DNA of 64,000 nt from Corallium rubrum (lineage: Eukaryota > Cnidaria > Anthozoa > Scleralcyonacea > Coralliidae), in the NCBI GenBank assembly GCA_964035015.1, contig OZ035997.1:17509923-17573922 (forward strand), given 5' to 3'. Below, one piece after another: positions 30,595 through 41,115 of the stretch (the first letter of the stretch is position 1; every line of letters begins with the position of its first letter). A program made the translations under genes and the position numbers. The notes under the pieces are model-generated. The model worked only from the letters and a program-made list of their open reading frames with translations, made no database searches and was not told where the DNA came from.

Positions 30595-30706
30595 AACGAC
30601 CAATAAAAAAGTTATGTTTTGCCCGGGAAGAAGCTGAAGCAACGATGTGGTTCGGCCCAGGTCAGCCCACGCGCTCGAAGCGTCTGAAAGAAAAAAAAAG
30701 AAAAAG

Positions 30707-30826
30707 GTGTCTACGACACGGGGTATTCCCAGGCGGTCACCCATCCAAGTACTAACCCTGCCCGACCAGGCGTAACTTCGGTGATCAGACGAGAACCGGT
30801 GCTTTCCCGGTGGTATGGTCCTAGAC
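30707..30826 (-). rRNA. 5S rRNA gene copy 3 (variant)
   Basis: 120 nt. The start reads GTCTAGGACC rather than GTCTACGACC, which weakens the terminal stem. GAAGTTACGCCTGG replaces GAAGTTAAGCCC in the first part of the internal control region. TATA-like box at 30,849-30,856 and a T-run terminator are present. It may be poorly transcribed. Confidence 0.94.
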
Positions 30827-30974
30827 ATTCGAAGAGGTGAAAATATCGCTTTTATAGCGGTCGTTCGGCGTTGTGGCACGAGAGGTCGACGAGAAACATA
30901 AGAACGGTGAAATCGAATGTTCCACGAAGCCAGTGTGCTCGCATTGGATGAGTTTGCTTTTGATTGGTTTATTT

Positions 30975-31018
30975 AAGGGAACGGGCGTGAACGCAGGTCC
31001 CCACTACCAGAAATTACA

Positions 31019-31050
<32 letters not shown>

Positions 31051-31139
31051 GGAGTCAACCCAGTCGAAGTGCAATGAGAGGGCCTCATCCTGAGAGGACT
31101 TCCTTGTTGATCAAAGTACCTCTCGCGTCAGGTAAGTAT
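30975..31139 (-). ncRNA. U1 snRNA gene copy 3
   Basis: 165 nt. 5' end ATACTTACCTG, U1A loop ATTGCAC and Sm site AATTTCTGG are present. Final hairpin GGGGACC...CGTTCCC has compensable changes. PSE-like octamer at 31,190-31,197. No obviously damaging change. Confidence 0.95.
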
Positions 31140-31476
31140 GCATGTGTTTGTCGCAGAAAGCCTATGACCGGGTACTACGAGTCAGCGGCATGTGGTTAAT
31201 AGGGTAATTTGTCGGCAACTGAATTCCGACAGCCAGCATGCCGATTAAGCAAAAATGAGGACAGAAACGTGCTGACCCACCCCTCTCGGTCTTTAACGAC
31301 GGTGTTGTCGTGCGGCGTCGAACTCGATGTGTGCGGGGCACTGGATCGATGGGTTCTGTTGATATCTGTAAAATATAAAGAATAGATGTGCAGAATTAGT
31401 GGAAGGAAGCCGTGTATGTACTTGTGTTGTTGACGAGTTTTTGCTTTATTTTCGATGGTGATGTTCTTCCCCGAAG
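31140..31476 (-). other. U1 upstream region and U2-U1 spacer
   Basis: Short spacer variant shared with the units at 43,013 and 52,630. It is diverged from the longer variant at 25,784 in the middle, where the stretch between GAACTCGATGTGTG and the GTTGATATCTGTAAAATATA motif is shorter. The U2 3' hairpin is at 31,465-31,482. No gene was seen. Confidence 0.65.
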
Positions 31477-31632
31477 GGAAGAGGGCCGTACTCGGAGGTA
31501 GTGCGATACCGAGACAACCCGTGGCCAGGGTGAAGCAAGCTTCAATCCCATGGCCGAAGCCCAAAAATCAGTTTAATATATGAGCCAGGTGTTGCCTGGC
31601 ATATCAGATATTAAGCTGATAAGAACAGATAC
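31477..31632 (-). ncRNA. U2 snRNA gene copy 4, 3' part (from nt 36)
   Basis: Sense GTATCTGTTCTTATCAGC to the U2 3' end. It joins the poly(A) tail of Keno-like element C at 31,633. Nt 23-35 are absent on both sides of this insertion. Confidence 0.93.
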
Positions 31633-31711
31633 TTTTTTTTTATCTTTAAAATTTATTACGATGTTCTGTAAGTATATACACAGGTTTCCTATTTACACAA
31701 CAGTTATGAAA

Positions 31712-33216
31712 TCAAATATGAATGGTTACATTATCATCAACAATGGTACATAGGATGTCTTTATACGACCAAAAACGTTCAATGTTAGAAAACTTATATG
31801 TCTTGTCTACTAAAATTCTGTTCTTCAGTTTCCGTACAGTCAGACCGTGCAAATCTACATCTTCGGTGGTCGGATAAAAAACACGCTTATTCCGTGTGGA
31901 CCATAAGACTGTCACAACAAGGTTGAGGATGAACCTGACTAGGAGTCTGGCCGGAGGGTCATCGGATAAGTTTTCGGCAAATAACACCGATCGAACAGAC
32001 GGATGCACATTACACCCTGCCAGAGTGTCAATGAGGACCTTCATGTCAAACCACAAGTTCACTGCCCGGTTGCAGGTAAAAATGGCATGATTCATATCTT
32101 CATGCGCCGTACAGAAGGGACATTTCTTTGAGATCTTGAGACCCCATTTGGCCATATAAACTTTCGAGGGAAGGACATTGTGGCTGAGTTTCCATATTGT
32201 TTCCCGTTCCTTGTTATCAGAGAGAGAGCCCCAGAGCTCCTCCCATACAACCGCAAAATCATCCTTCCACGCTACTTCCCTCCGCCAGAATTGGAGAACT
32301 TTTGGTGGGGAACCTTGGCCGCCAATGGCCTGTGCAATCTCCTTGGTCTTGAATTGGGACTGTTCACAAGAATGGGACTGTTCACAAGTTGCGATGGTGC
32401 TGAACGGAATCCTTTATCAGTTTGTAGAATCTCGGAACTGTTGAAGGATCCGCGTGTGGTTTTAAAAGTGATCTAAGCCACTGCCAATCATCACGCACCA
32501 TGCTCAAGATAGTGCCCAGCCAGTACCTTGCGTAGTGGACCCAAACCGCAGTGTAATTCTTGTTTGTGATCTGTTTCAACCATTTCAGTTGAACCGCTAA
32601 TGTGCGCGCCCGCACATTCGGGATAGCCAAATCTCCCTCGCTCCTTGGCAATCGGCAAGTTGTTCTCGCTACCAGCTCGTTCTTCCCCCACCACAAGAAT
32701 GTGAAAATGGCTTTGTTCAACCGAGTACAAACCGCGTCAGGCGCCGTAAATACAGTTGCCAAATACATGATATGAGCGAACAGAAAGGTCTGGATAAGAG
32801 TCATGCGTCCTACTATCGTCAGGGAGCGTTTGGACCAACGTTCTAAGGTTTTTTCGGTTTTGCGGACTTTACCGTCCCAGTCCTGAACACTCGTGTTGCC
32901 CATGTTAGTACCCAAAACTTCGATGCAATCAGTTTTCCACTTAATATGCAACCAGACCGTGATCGCGTCCAGCATGGAGTCCTACATATATCCCTTCAGT
33001 TTTATCCATGTTGAACTTGCTCCTGATGCCTTTTCAAACTTCTCGATAACTTCAAAGCTGCGCGCAATGGAATTGTCATCTTGAAGTGTCAATGTGCTAT
33101 CATCCGCATACTGGCTGATTTTACTTCTCTTAGCTGATCCTGGGACCAAGACTCATGCTATGTTTCTGTCATTCCGAATAGCACAGCGCAAGGCTTCACT
33201 TACGATTGCGTAAAGT
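31712..33216 (-). pseudogene. ORF2 of element C, C-terminal part
   Basis: It follows the RT core: QYADDSTLTL-like sequence at 33,060-33,120, the thumb region with VLGTNMGN and VGRMTLIQTFLFAHIMYLAT, and a C-terminal CCHC CPFCTAHEDMNHAIFTCNRA, all typical of Tx1/L1-group ORF2. Frame changes occur near 32,975 and between 32,382 and 32,155. It is separated from its N-terminal part by the CR1-type insertion. Confidence 0.83.
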
Positions 33217-33520
33217 AGGGGTATTTGTATTTTGTATTTAAAATTTATTGAGACACGGTAACCATTCAGCAATTACAGCTGATTTTCAATGGGCCGTGCT
33301 ATTACAATAAAAATATAAAAAGAAAATTACAAAGGATGTGAAGCCTACTTACTAGTCAGCTTCACGCTATAGTAGGTACTTATTACAATTTTACAACTAT
33401 TATATCTACATAAATATATATTAATAAACACTAAAATAAATACTTTGAAGCCTATTCACACATATTACATGCATACAGTTTTGCATGAATTAATTAAGGT
33501 AATCTGCCACTCCAGTGCTG

Positions 33521-36415
33521 TCAACTTCTCCCCAAAGCATTAAAGTAATTATTAATTAAGGTTTTGAAACTTCTTGTGGAGAGTTCATTATAGCCATTGA
33601 CAGCATTGTTTGGCAGTTCATTCCATGCAGAAGCCCCCCGATACGAAAAAGATTTTTTCATGAAGTCAGTATTAGGTTTTCCTAAGTAGAGTTTACAGTC
33701 ATTGCTCCTTAACTGATACATATCATTATGGTTAAACTTAAACATTTCTGACATGTAACCTGGTAGCTCGTCTTGGATGGCCTTAAATGTCGTCATAATT
33801 TCACGTTTCTTAAGTATGTTTTCAATTGGTTCCCAGCCTAAGCGTTCAAAGATTTCCCTAGATCTTATCTCATAGCTTGATCCGGTGATCACTCGAGCAG
33901 CTCTTTTTTGCATTTTATAAAGTTTATTAATATGTGTACAACTACCATCACTCCACACGGTAGAACAGTATGTGAAGTGAGGTAAAACTAATGAGTTATA
34001 CATAGTAATGACCGTATCCAAGGTTACAAAACTTTTCGCGCGTCTTAATAATGCAATAGATTTAGAGATCTTTTTACATTGTGCATCAATATGCTCTCTC
34101 CATTTTAATTCTTCGTCCAGAATAATCCCTAGTACTTTCTTGTTTGTGACCTGTTTAATGTTATAGCTACCAATTGTTATGTTGGGGTTTCCTGAAAATT
34201 GTTTCAATTTTCTCTTTGACGCTATTAACATAAATTCTGTTTTTTCTGTGTTAAGAGTTAGCTTGTTTGTCTCTAGCCAGATATTAACATTATGCAGATC
34301 ATTGTTTATCTTATTTTCAATCTCTAAAAGCGAAGTACCAGAGCTTGATATACTCGTATCGTCTGCAAACATTGAGGCCTGGGTTTGCTCCAGGCAATTT
34401 GGAAGATCATTAATATATACTGAGAATAATAATGGACCTAAATTAGAACCCTGCGGTACTCCGCATGTTATTATATTCAGCTGTGAATCAATTGCTTGTA
34501 TCGAGCACTTTTGCATTCTATTACTTATGTATGATTTAAAAAGATTCAGAGCTACTCCTCCAATTCCAAAAATCTTTAGTTTTGATATTAAAATTTGGTG
34601 ATCAACCGTATCGAACGCCTTTTTAACATCAAGGAACAAGACACCGTTTAGTATGCCTTTATCCATGTTCAATAGATATTGATCTGTTATTTGCAAGAGA
34701 GCAGTTTCTGTGGAATGGCATTTTCGAAAGCCAGATTGTTGTTTGACAATGATATTATTGTCATTTAAATAAAGAGCTAATTGATCTGAAATGAGCATTT
34801 CTAAGACCTTTGCAATTGCCGATATTACGGAGATTGGTCTATAGTTTCCACTTTCACTTTTATCTCCGTCCTTGAAAATTGGAGTTACTCTAGACTGTTT
34901 TAAATCGTCTGGGAATATACCAGTTACCAACACCAAGTTAAATATATAGAGCAATGACTCATATATAGTGTATCCTGCAGCCTTCAACAATTTATTTGTG
35001 ATTTTATCAAGTCCTGCTGCTTTGTTTGTTTTCATCCTATTTAAAACATGAGTTAAATCCTCGACAGAGATTTGTTTAAACTCAAATCGGCTAGTACAAG
35101 GAGTAATGTATTGTAGGTGATCAACATTATTTGTTGGAATTTTTCCAGCCAATTTAGGTCCTATCTCACAGAAAAACTTATTGAACTCATTGGCAATGTT
35201 TTCATTGCCAGTAACGGTTTGTCCATCAACTTTAAGTTGGTTCAGTGCTGTTATTTTAGGTTTCCTTTTAAGTAATTCATTTATATACTTCCAACTGTCT
35301 TTGCTATTTTTGCTATTCTCGAGCTTTGTTTGATAATAATGTGTTTTTGAATTCCTTATTAACTTAGTAACTTGGTTTTTGCATCTTTTATAAGCCTCGT
35401 GATATGTAACAGAATTTAATTTCACTGCTTGTTTCTTAAGGTAATCTCTATGGTAACTTAGCTTTTTAATATCATTGTTAAGCCATGGGCAGCCTTCGTT
35501 TCTTATTTTCCTAGATCTATATGGCGCATGAATATCTGCAATTTGATAAAATATTTCCTTCCACTCATGCAATGCAGTGTTCGGATCTGAATGTAACGTA
35601 AAGTATCTAAACGCTTCTGATAAGTCATGCTGGAAATCGCCTATATTAAAGTTTTTAAATTGCCTTGTTTCTATAAACTTTGGTTCCTGCTTAGGAATTC
35701 CTATTTTTCTACAAATATATGCCAAGTTATGGTCACTTATACCCAATTCCATGACACCCGATCGAATAGTTTTAGTATCATCAATTTTCGTGATTATGAT
35801 GTCTATCAATGTTTTTGTGTTAATGGTAGTTCTGGTTGGCATGTTAATATGTTGTTGTAATTGGTAGATGTCTATTAGGTCCTGAAGTGTCCTAGTATTA
35901 GCATTATTATTACTATGGCTATTTAACATATTGCAGTTGAAATCACCTGTTATGACCATCTCTTTATTTTCATTGTCGATATTTTTAAGGAAAGTTTCGA
36001 ATTCATTGAAAAATTGCGGTTTTGATCCTGGAGGGCGGTACCAAGTAGAAACTAATAATGGTTTACTTTTTGGCTTTCTTATTTCGAGACAAATTGCCTC
36101 AGCAGTATCAGGAGACAAATAAGTCCTATTTATGTATGGTATTATACTCCTTACATAAACAGCTACTCCACCTCCATTTCGATTTCTGTCTTTCCTTATC
36201 AAGTCATAACCAGCTATTTCAACTTCAGAATTATATATAGAGCTATCAAGTCTTGTTTCATTAATACAGAGTACATCAAAAGGTTGCTTAGATATAAATA
36301 TAGACAATTCATCTATGTGTTTCATTAAGCTAGCAATATTTAAATGTCCAACCCTGAAGCCCTTAAGCTTGGGATAAGTCACTTCACACTCGTTTAAACT
36401 ATTAATTGATGTCAA
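33521..36415 (-). CDS. CR1-type ORF2: APE endonuclease and reverse transcriptase
   Basis: 964 codons, open. The endonuclease blocks HLNIASL, NETRLD, TGDFNCN and SDHN and the RT motifs with FADD are all present. Compared with the first copy it has one extra Asn (HNDMYQL) and scattered substitutions (for example FLDVKKAFD for FIDLKKAFD, KWREHID for KCREHID). The tryptophan in KWREHID is the usual family residue, so this copy looks the more functional. Confidence 0.95.
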   Translation of the reverse strand: MTSINSLNECEVTYPKLKGFRVGHLNIASLMKHIDELSIFISKQPFDVLCINETRLDSSIYNSEVEIAGYDLIRKDRNRNGGGVAVYVRSIIPYINRTYLSPDTAEAICLEIRKPKSKPLLVSTWYRPPGSKPQFFNEFETFLKNIDNENKEMVITGDFNCNMLNSHSNNNANTRTLQDLIDIYQLQQHINMPTRTTINTKTLIDIIITKIDDTKTIRSGVMELGISDHNLAYICRKIGIPKQEPKFIETRQFKNFNIGDFQHDLSEAFRYFTLHSDPNTALHEWKEIFYQIADIHAPYRSRKIRNEGCPWLNNDIKKLSYHRDYLKKQAVKLNSVTYHEAYKRCKNQVTKLIRNSKTHYYQTKLENSKNSKDSWKYINELLKRKPKITALNQLKVDGQTVTGNENIANEFNKFFCEIGPKLAGKIPTNNVDHLQYITPCTSRFEFKQISVEDLTHVLNRMKTNKAAGLDKITNKLLKAAGYTIYESLLYIFNLVLVTGIFPDDLKQSRVTPIFKDGDKSESGNYRPISVISAIAKVLEMLISDQLALYLNDNNIIVKQQSGFRKCHSTETALLQITDQYLLNMDKGILNGVLFLDVKKAFDTVDHQILISKLKIFGIGGVALNLFKSYISNRMQKCSIQAIDSQLNIITCGVPQGSNLGPLLFSVYINDLPNCLEQTQASMFADDTSISSSGTSLLEIENKINNDLHNVNIWLETNKLTLNTEKTEFMLIASKRKLKQFSGNPNITIGSYNIKQVTNKKVLGIILDEELKWREHIDAQCKKISKSIALLRRAKSFVTLDTVITMYNSLVLPHFTYCSTVWSDGSCTHINKLYKMQKRAARVITGSSYEIRSREIFERLGWEPIENILKKREIMTTFKAIQDELPGYMSEMFKFNHNDMYQLRSNDCKLYLGKPNTDFMKKSFSYRGASAWNELPNNAVNGYNELSTRSFKTLINNYFNALGRS

Positions 36416-36478
36416 GCTGTTCGGAATTGTAGAATTTTCATCAGTGTTACCTACTATGGGACTTTCATAATGAGGCAG

Positions 36479-38167
36479 TCAATACTTAATTTTTAAAGTG
36501 TCAATAATATTTTTTGCAAAAGTTGCAGTCCCTTGATTATTAAGGTGAACCCCATATGGATTTAAGTGCTTTCCAAGGATATTTTTGTGAGATATAAGAC
36601 CCCAATTATTATTGGTGCATACCTGTGATAACTTCGTATTGACTTGTTTAACTTTAGTATTAATTTGTGGGTCATCGTTCCTTGTTATCAATTCTGAGAT
36701 GATTAGCTTCGTTGTTGGGAATTTCTTGTTAATCTCTTGCCCAAGGTTAGCTATTGATGTTGATATTTGGTGTGGGGAACTTTGCTTTAAATCATTCGTT
36801 CCGACATGCATGATCAAATAATCAGGGGCATAATTCAGCGTTGGCTTAACGTAGTGATGCATATCTGCCACTATTGCTCCAGGGAAAGTTTTAACATTGA
36901 CATTTCGCTTGAGACTTTTTCGGAGCTTTGCCGGATTGACGTATTTAATCATCGAGTCTCCGACAATGGCTACATCAACGTGACGGTCCAGTTTCGAGCT
37001 CTGCTGGCTTTTTGACTCATCTTTATTGACTTGTTCTTGGTTTGGTTTGCTTTTGGACCTAAGTGGTCCTTTATTGCGGTTTAATTGGGTGTTGTTGGAT
37101 TGAATACATTTGTCCTTGCTACTAGAGGATCCATCTTGGCCTTGAGTTGTTATGGTCATTTCATTATCGTCATCAATACACGTGTTTTTCCTGGTAGAAG
37201 ATCCATCTTGGCCTTGTGTTGTTATGATCACTTCATTATCATCATTAACATCACTTAAAATTGAGTAGCGATTATTTTTTAATTGATTACTACTATTGTA
37301 TTCCGTTTCACCTGACTTGATTTGAGACCCTGATGGAGTGTTCTTTTGTTGATTCACAACATTCCACAGCATAGATTTATTACATTTTTGATCTTCTTGT
37401 AAAATTTTTATAACTGTGATTAGGCTATTTTTCCCGTCTTCAAGATCTTTAGTTTTGGCAGTCATATCCGACACTATAAGTTTGTAATTATTCAACTGCT
37501 GTGTCAGTGCTGTATTTTCTTTCTTCAGCGAAATATTTTCAGTCCTAAGAAGTACTTTATATTCATCTTGTTGTGACGCTTCGTTGCGGCTTACATTAGC
37601 GTCGCTCGTATTAACAGATTTCAACTCTTGAAATTCTTGCCGAAGCTTCTCGAATTTGTATTCTAGCCGCTCTTCAAGACTTCTCATTTGATTAAGAGCT
37701 GCTGTTACTTTCATCTCTTCGCTCGAGTTAGAAGTAATTCCGCTTTCTATGTTTTCTTTATCGCCATACCCGTCGCTAGAATGTGTTAAAGCTTCGCCGT
37801 ACTCGTCGCTAGGGTGTAATAAGGTTTCGTTCATCGAGTTGTTGTAATTCACCATGGTTCTTAGTTGAGATTTAAGGTCGTCGCTTTCTTCTCCAGATAT
37901 TGTTAGAGAATTGTTCTTATAATACCATCTTATTATACCATTATCCAGCTCGAGTTGTTTACAGTCACCGCCTGGTGATGTCCATGATGTTTTCTTTTCG
38001 AACAATTTATCCATGAAAGCTGTTAGATTTTCGAACGAGCCATTCCATTTAAGCTTTCCTTTATCGGTTATGCTTAAATGTTCAACGATGCTGTTACTGT
38101 ACATACAGCTATTTTCCAAATTAGTAAGAGAAATATCGGAGCTATCAAACAGACGTCCTTCCGCCAT
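36479..38167 (-). CDS. CR1-type ORF1 with coiled coil and SGNH-hydrolase-like domain
   Basis: 562 codons, differing from 7,120-8,808 at only a couple of residues (DGKNS for DEKNS, VVNQQ for VANQQ). Same coiled coil and same SGNH blocks, including Tyr in place of the block V Asp. That the substitution is shared means it was present in the parental element. Confidence 0.88.
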   Translation of the reverse strand: MAEGRLFDSSDISLTNLENSCMYSNSIVEHLSITDKGKLKWNGSFENLTAFMDKLFEKKTSWTSPGGDCKQLELDNGIIRWYYKNNSLTISGEESDDLKSQLRTMVNYNNSMNETLLHPSDEYGEALTHSSDGYGDKENIESGITSNSSEEMKVTAALNQMRSLEERLEYKFEKLRQEFQELKSVNTSDANVSRNEASQQDEYKVLLRTENISLKKENTALTQQLNNYKLIVSDMTAKTKDLEDGKNSLITVIKILQEDQKCNKSMLWNVVNQQKNTPSGSQIKSGETEYNSSNQLKNNRYSILSDVNDDNEVIITTQGQDGSSTRKNTCIDDDNEMTITTQGQDGSSSSKDKCIQSNNTQLNRNKGPLRSKSKPNQEQVNKDESKSQQSSKLDRHVDVAIVGDSMIKYVNPAKLRKSLKRNVNVKTFPGAIVADMHHYVKPTLNYAPDYLIMHVGTNDLKQSSPHQISTSIANLGQEINKKFPTTKLIISELITRNDDPQINTKVKQVNTKLSQVCTNNNWGLISHKNILGKHLNPYGVHLNNQGTATFAKNIIDTLKIKY

Positions 38168-38180
38168 GACTGCCTGCCTG

Positions 38181-40143
38181 GTGCAAGGGACATCCTTGAC
38201 GAACGCCTCGTCGAAGGAATACAGGATCGGAAATCCACCCGTTGTTGGTTATATTACTGTACGCGTCTTTATATAAAACCGTGATCCAATGGCAGAAGGA
38301 ATAACCAAAGTTCATTTTCTTGTGTATCCGTAGCAAGAACTGCCTGTTAACTCTATCGAAGGCCTTTTCCTGGTCTATATTAATAAGTACGAGATTAGCA
38401 TTGTTGTTCTGTGCAGCGTAGGTCATGTCTCGTAAGCGCAGCAAGTTCTCAAAAATTGACCGGTCTTTGATCCCGCAGGTTTGGTCGTTGTCAATGACTG
38501 AAGGTAACACATTTTGCAATCTTGAGGCCAGGACCTTAGCGAGAATCTTGTAGTCCGTGTTGAGTAGCGATATTGGCCTGGAATTCCTGATGAGTGATTT
38601 CTCACCCTTCTTAAAAAGAAGCCGAGGCAGAGCTTGTCGTTGAGAGTCCGTCATTGCATTTCTGTCGTAATTGTTATTAAGCACCTCGAGTAAATCAGAT
38701 TCGATGTTAGAGAAAAAATCTTTGTAGAATTCCACGGGAAGTCCATCGGGTCCAGGAGCTTTGTTATTTTTCATGTCCTTAAGTGAGCGTTGAATTTCAG
38801 TTTCCGTTATTGGGCCTTCACAGAATGCCTGTTCACCGTTGGTTAAAGAACGATCTATTTGGCGGCAAAACCACTCTTGCATGTCTGAGTGAACCGGTTC
38901 GTCAGTATACAAGTCTTGATAAAATTGCCGCAGTTCTTCCAAGATGACAACGTCTGAGGTTACAGTGCCTCCGTCTGTCTTCAATTCGTCAATAGCGTTC
39001 TTAGGCTGTTTCCGTTTCTCCAAGTCAAAAAAATACTTCGTCGGCTTTTCCCGTTGCTCTATCCATTTAGCCCGACTTCGAATCTGCGCTCCTCTAGCCT
39101 TCGCGTTTGAAATGTCATTCAATTGTTGTTCTATTTGCCTGATGTCTTCCATACAAGGTAATAGTTGTTGTTTCAGCGTAGTAAGTTTATGTAACAGCTC
39201 TCTTTCTTGCTTATCGCGATTTCGGTTTTTCCGCACACAATGTTTTATTGTAATTGCCTTAATTTTAACCTTCCCTGCGTCCCACCAATCCGCTAAATCC
39301 CGAAAAGGCGTTTTCTGTGTTTTCCAGAAGGCAAGAAACGTAGTCATTTCACGTTTATAGTAGAAGTCTTTCAAGATGTTCGTGTTCATTTTCCAAAAAC
39401 CCTTGCCTCGTCTTCGTACCGGTTGTAGTGTGATAGTCGTTTCTACTGCGCTATGATCAGAATTAGGGCATGCTCGAATACATGCGTGCGCGCCATTAAT
39501 TAAAGTCTGTGGTATATACCACCTATCGAGTCTCGAGCGAAGCGAAAAGTTCTTGTTGTGCCACGTATACACTCTGACGGCTTGGTTCTGATAACGCCAG
39601 ACGTCAACAAGGTTAAGTGTCGTTAAAACGTCCCGTAAGTTCGTTGATCCCAATGTACCACTAGAGGGGTTACCTCCAAACTTGTCCAGGTCTGTGTTAT
39701 CCACGCAGTTGAAGTCACCGCCAAGAAGTAGGTTGTCTCGTCCCGTCATGTGTGACCAGATTTCGTCCAAAAAATCTCGTCGTAGCGAAGAAACAGTAGG
39801 TGCATATATTGTCATAACGTTGAAGGGGGTGTCTAAAACCGTTATACTAAGTGCCAAAACCCGACCATCCAAATCTCTTTTCTGTGCCTGAACGTCTACT
39901 TCCAGGTTACCCTTGAAAAGGATACCCACCCCGCAGCTCCGGTTACTCCCGTGGCTCCAAAAGGCAGCCACCCCATTCGGTTGACCATTTATCTGTGTCA
40001 TTGTCAGAGGCATTGTGTGTTTCTTGTAAGCAAAAAATGTCAGCATTAAGAGTCTTAAGATAATTAAAAATTTTCTGCCGTCTCTTTAATTCAGCTATCC
40101 CATTTACGTTTAACGAAATAAGTCTAACCTTTTTTTGCGCCAT
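38181..40143 (-). pseudogene. ORF2 of element C, endonuclease and N-terminal RT part
   Basis: It starts MAQKKVRLISLNVNGIAELK. The endonuclease blocks LNVNG, LQETH, GGDFNCVD and NSDHSAVE are visible, with a frame change near 39,960. RT motifs NSRPISLLNTDYKILAKVLA, DQTCGIKDRSIFENLLRLRD and INIDQEKAFDRVNRQF are followed by RRGVRQGCPL, where the CR1-type LINE interrupts. It nicks U2 DNA at site 2 in functional relatives. Confidence 0.86.
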
Positions 40144-40205
40144 TGAAAAAAGGGTTTCTGATCCGAGCCTGAGAGACTACAATCGGTGTAGTTCCACGTG
40201 GGCTT

Positions 40206-41115
40206 TTAGTAGAAACACGTGCTGGGCTCAATCGACCCATTGTTGGTCATCTCACCGACTGGCTGGTTTAAGCCGTGCGGGTTTTCCCTTGTGTCTGGAA
40301 GATTATTATTTTCGTTGTTGTGATCTTCGTTAACAGTTTCAGTTTCTATTCTTGACTCGTTGTTCGGTGGCGGATAAAAAGGGTCCGTGTCCATTCCAAG
40401 ATCATGTCCGAAGGATAGATCGTGGTGGCGAGATCCAGTCAGATCTCCATTTGTCTCGGTTTCGCCCAAGGTCGGGAAATCTTCATTATAGGTGGTACAG
40501 TCAACTCCTCGATGGCCAGGTTGGCCACAGTGATAACAACGTTGATTCGGGTATTCCCAATTTATTGTGGTCAGGTGAACCACACTCACGGCACACTTAC
40601 CCGGCTGTACAGTCTTTGGCCAAATGGCCAGAGCTGTGGCATTTACGACAAGTCTTGGTTTGTCCATCATAATCTACCCGTACTTGGCTTTTCCCCACAT
40701 ATATAAATGATGGTATGGCTTTCTTCAGGTGAACGTCAGCTACCCTCACACCTGTTTTAATATCACAGGTCCTGTCATATTGATCTCGAACGTACTTGAG
40801 TTCTCCATAGAATTTCAGGACCGTAGCTAACACATCAGCATCCGAGTCCAAGGGGAAACCAAAGATGCGAATCTTCGTGAAAGTCTTGACAGGTTTTGGC
40901 GGGTTCGGATGTGATAATGTCACCTCGTGGTTGTTGATTTTAAGCGATTTCCAACGTTTGCGTTTCTTTGGACTTGAGATTTCAATACTACAAACCATTT
41001 TCCTTTAGGCATTTTCTCGATACCCTCGATATCGTTTACCATAACTCCAATCTCCGCAAGGGCCGTAACGATTTCTAGATGATGGTTGACCAGACCAGCT
41101 TCGGTGGCCGCGTCA
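40206..41115 (-). pseudogene. ORF1 of element C, partial
   Basis: It contains DAATEAGLVNHHLEIVTALA, the conserved KWFVVLKSQVQRN segment, RIFGFPLDSDADVLATVLKF, VRVDYDGQTKTCRKCHSSGH (first CCHC knuckle) and RCYHCGQPGHRGVDC (last knuckle). Two frame changes are present. The first residues are replaced by ORF1-only element sequence (SPAS then ERDAATEAG), in frame. Confidence 0.82.

Larger units (their letters stand above)
33217..38180 (-). mobile_element. CR1/L2-like LINE, full-length copy 2
   Basis: Inserted inside the RT domain of element C, right after the codons for RRGVRQGCPL. Nearly identical along its whole length to the copy at 3,864-8,830. Its tail has fewer ACAAAAAT-type units. Both ORFs are open. 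Being inside element C, it is younger than that U2 insertion. Confidence 0.93.
31633..41115 (-). mobile_element. Keno-like Tx1 element C in U2 site 2, split by a CR1-type LINE
   Basis: The 3' end has a poly(A) tail (sense) abutting U2 nt 36. ORF2 is in two parts, 31,712-33,216 and 38,181-40,143, around the CR1-type copy 33,217-38,180. ORF1 is partial (40,206-41,115). At about 41,115 the sequence passes, in frame, into an ORF1-only site-1 element. The composite thus has a site-2 3' end and a site-1 5' end, explaining the loss of U2 nt 23-35. Confidence 0.85.
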
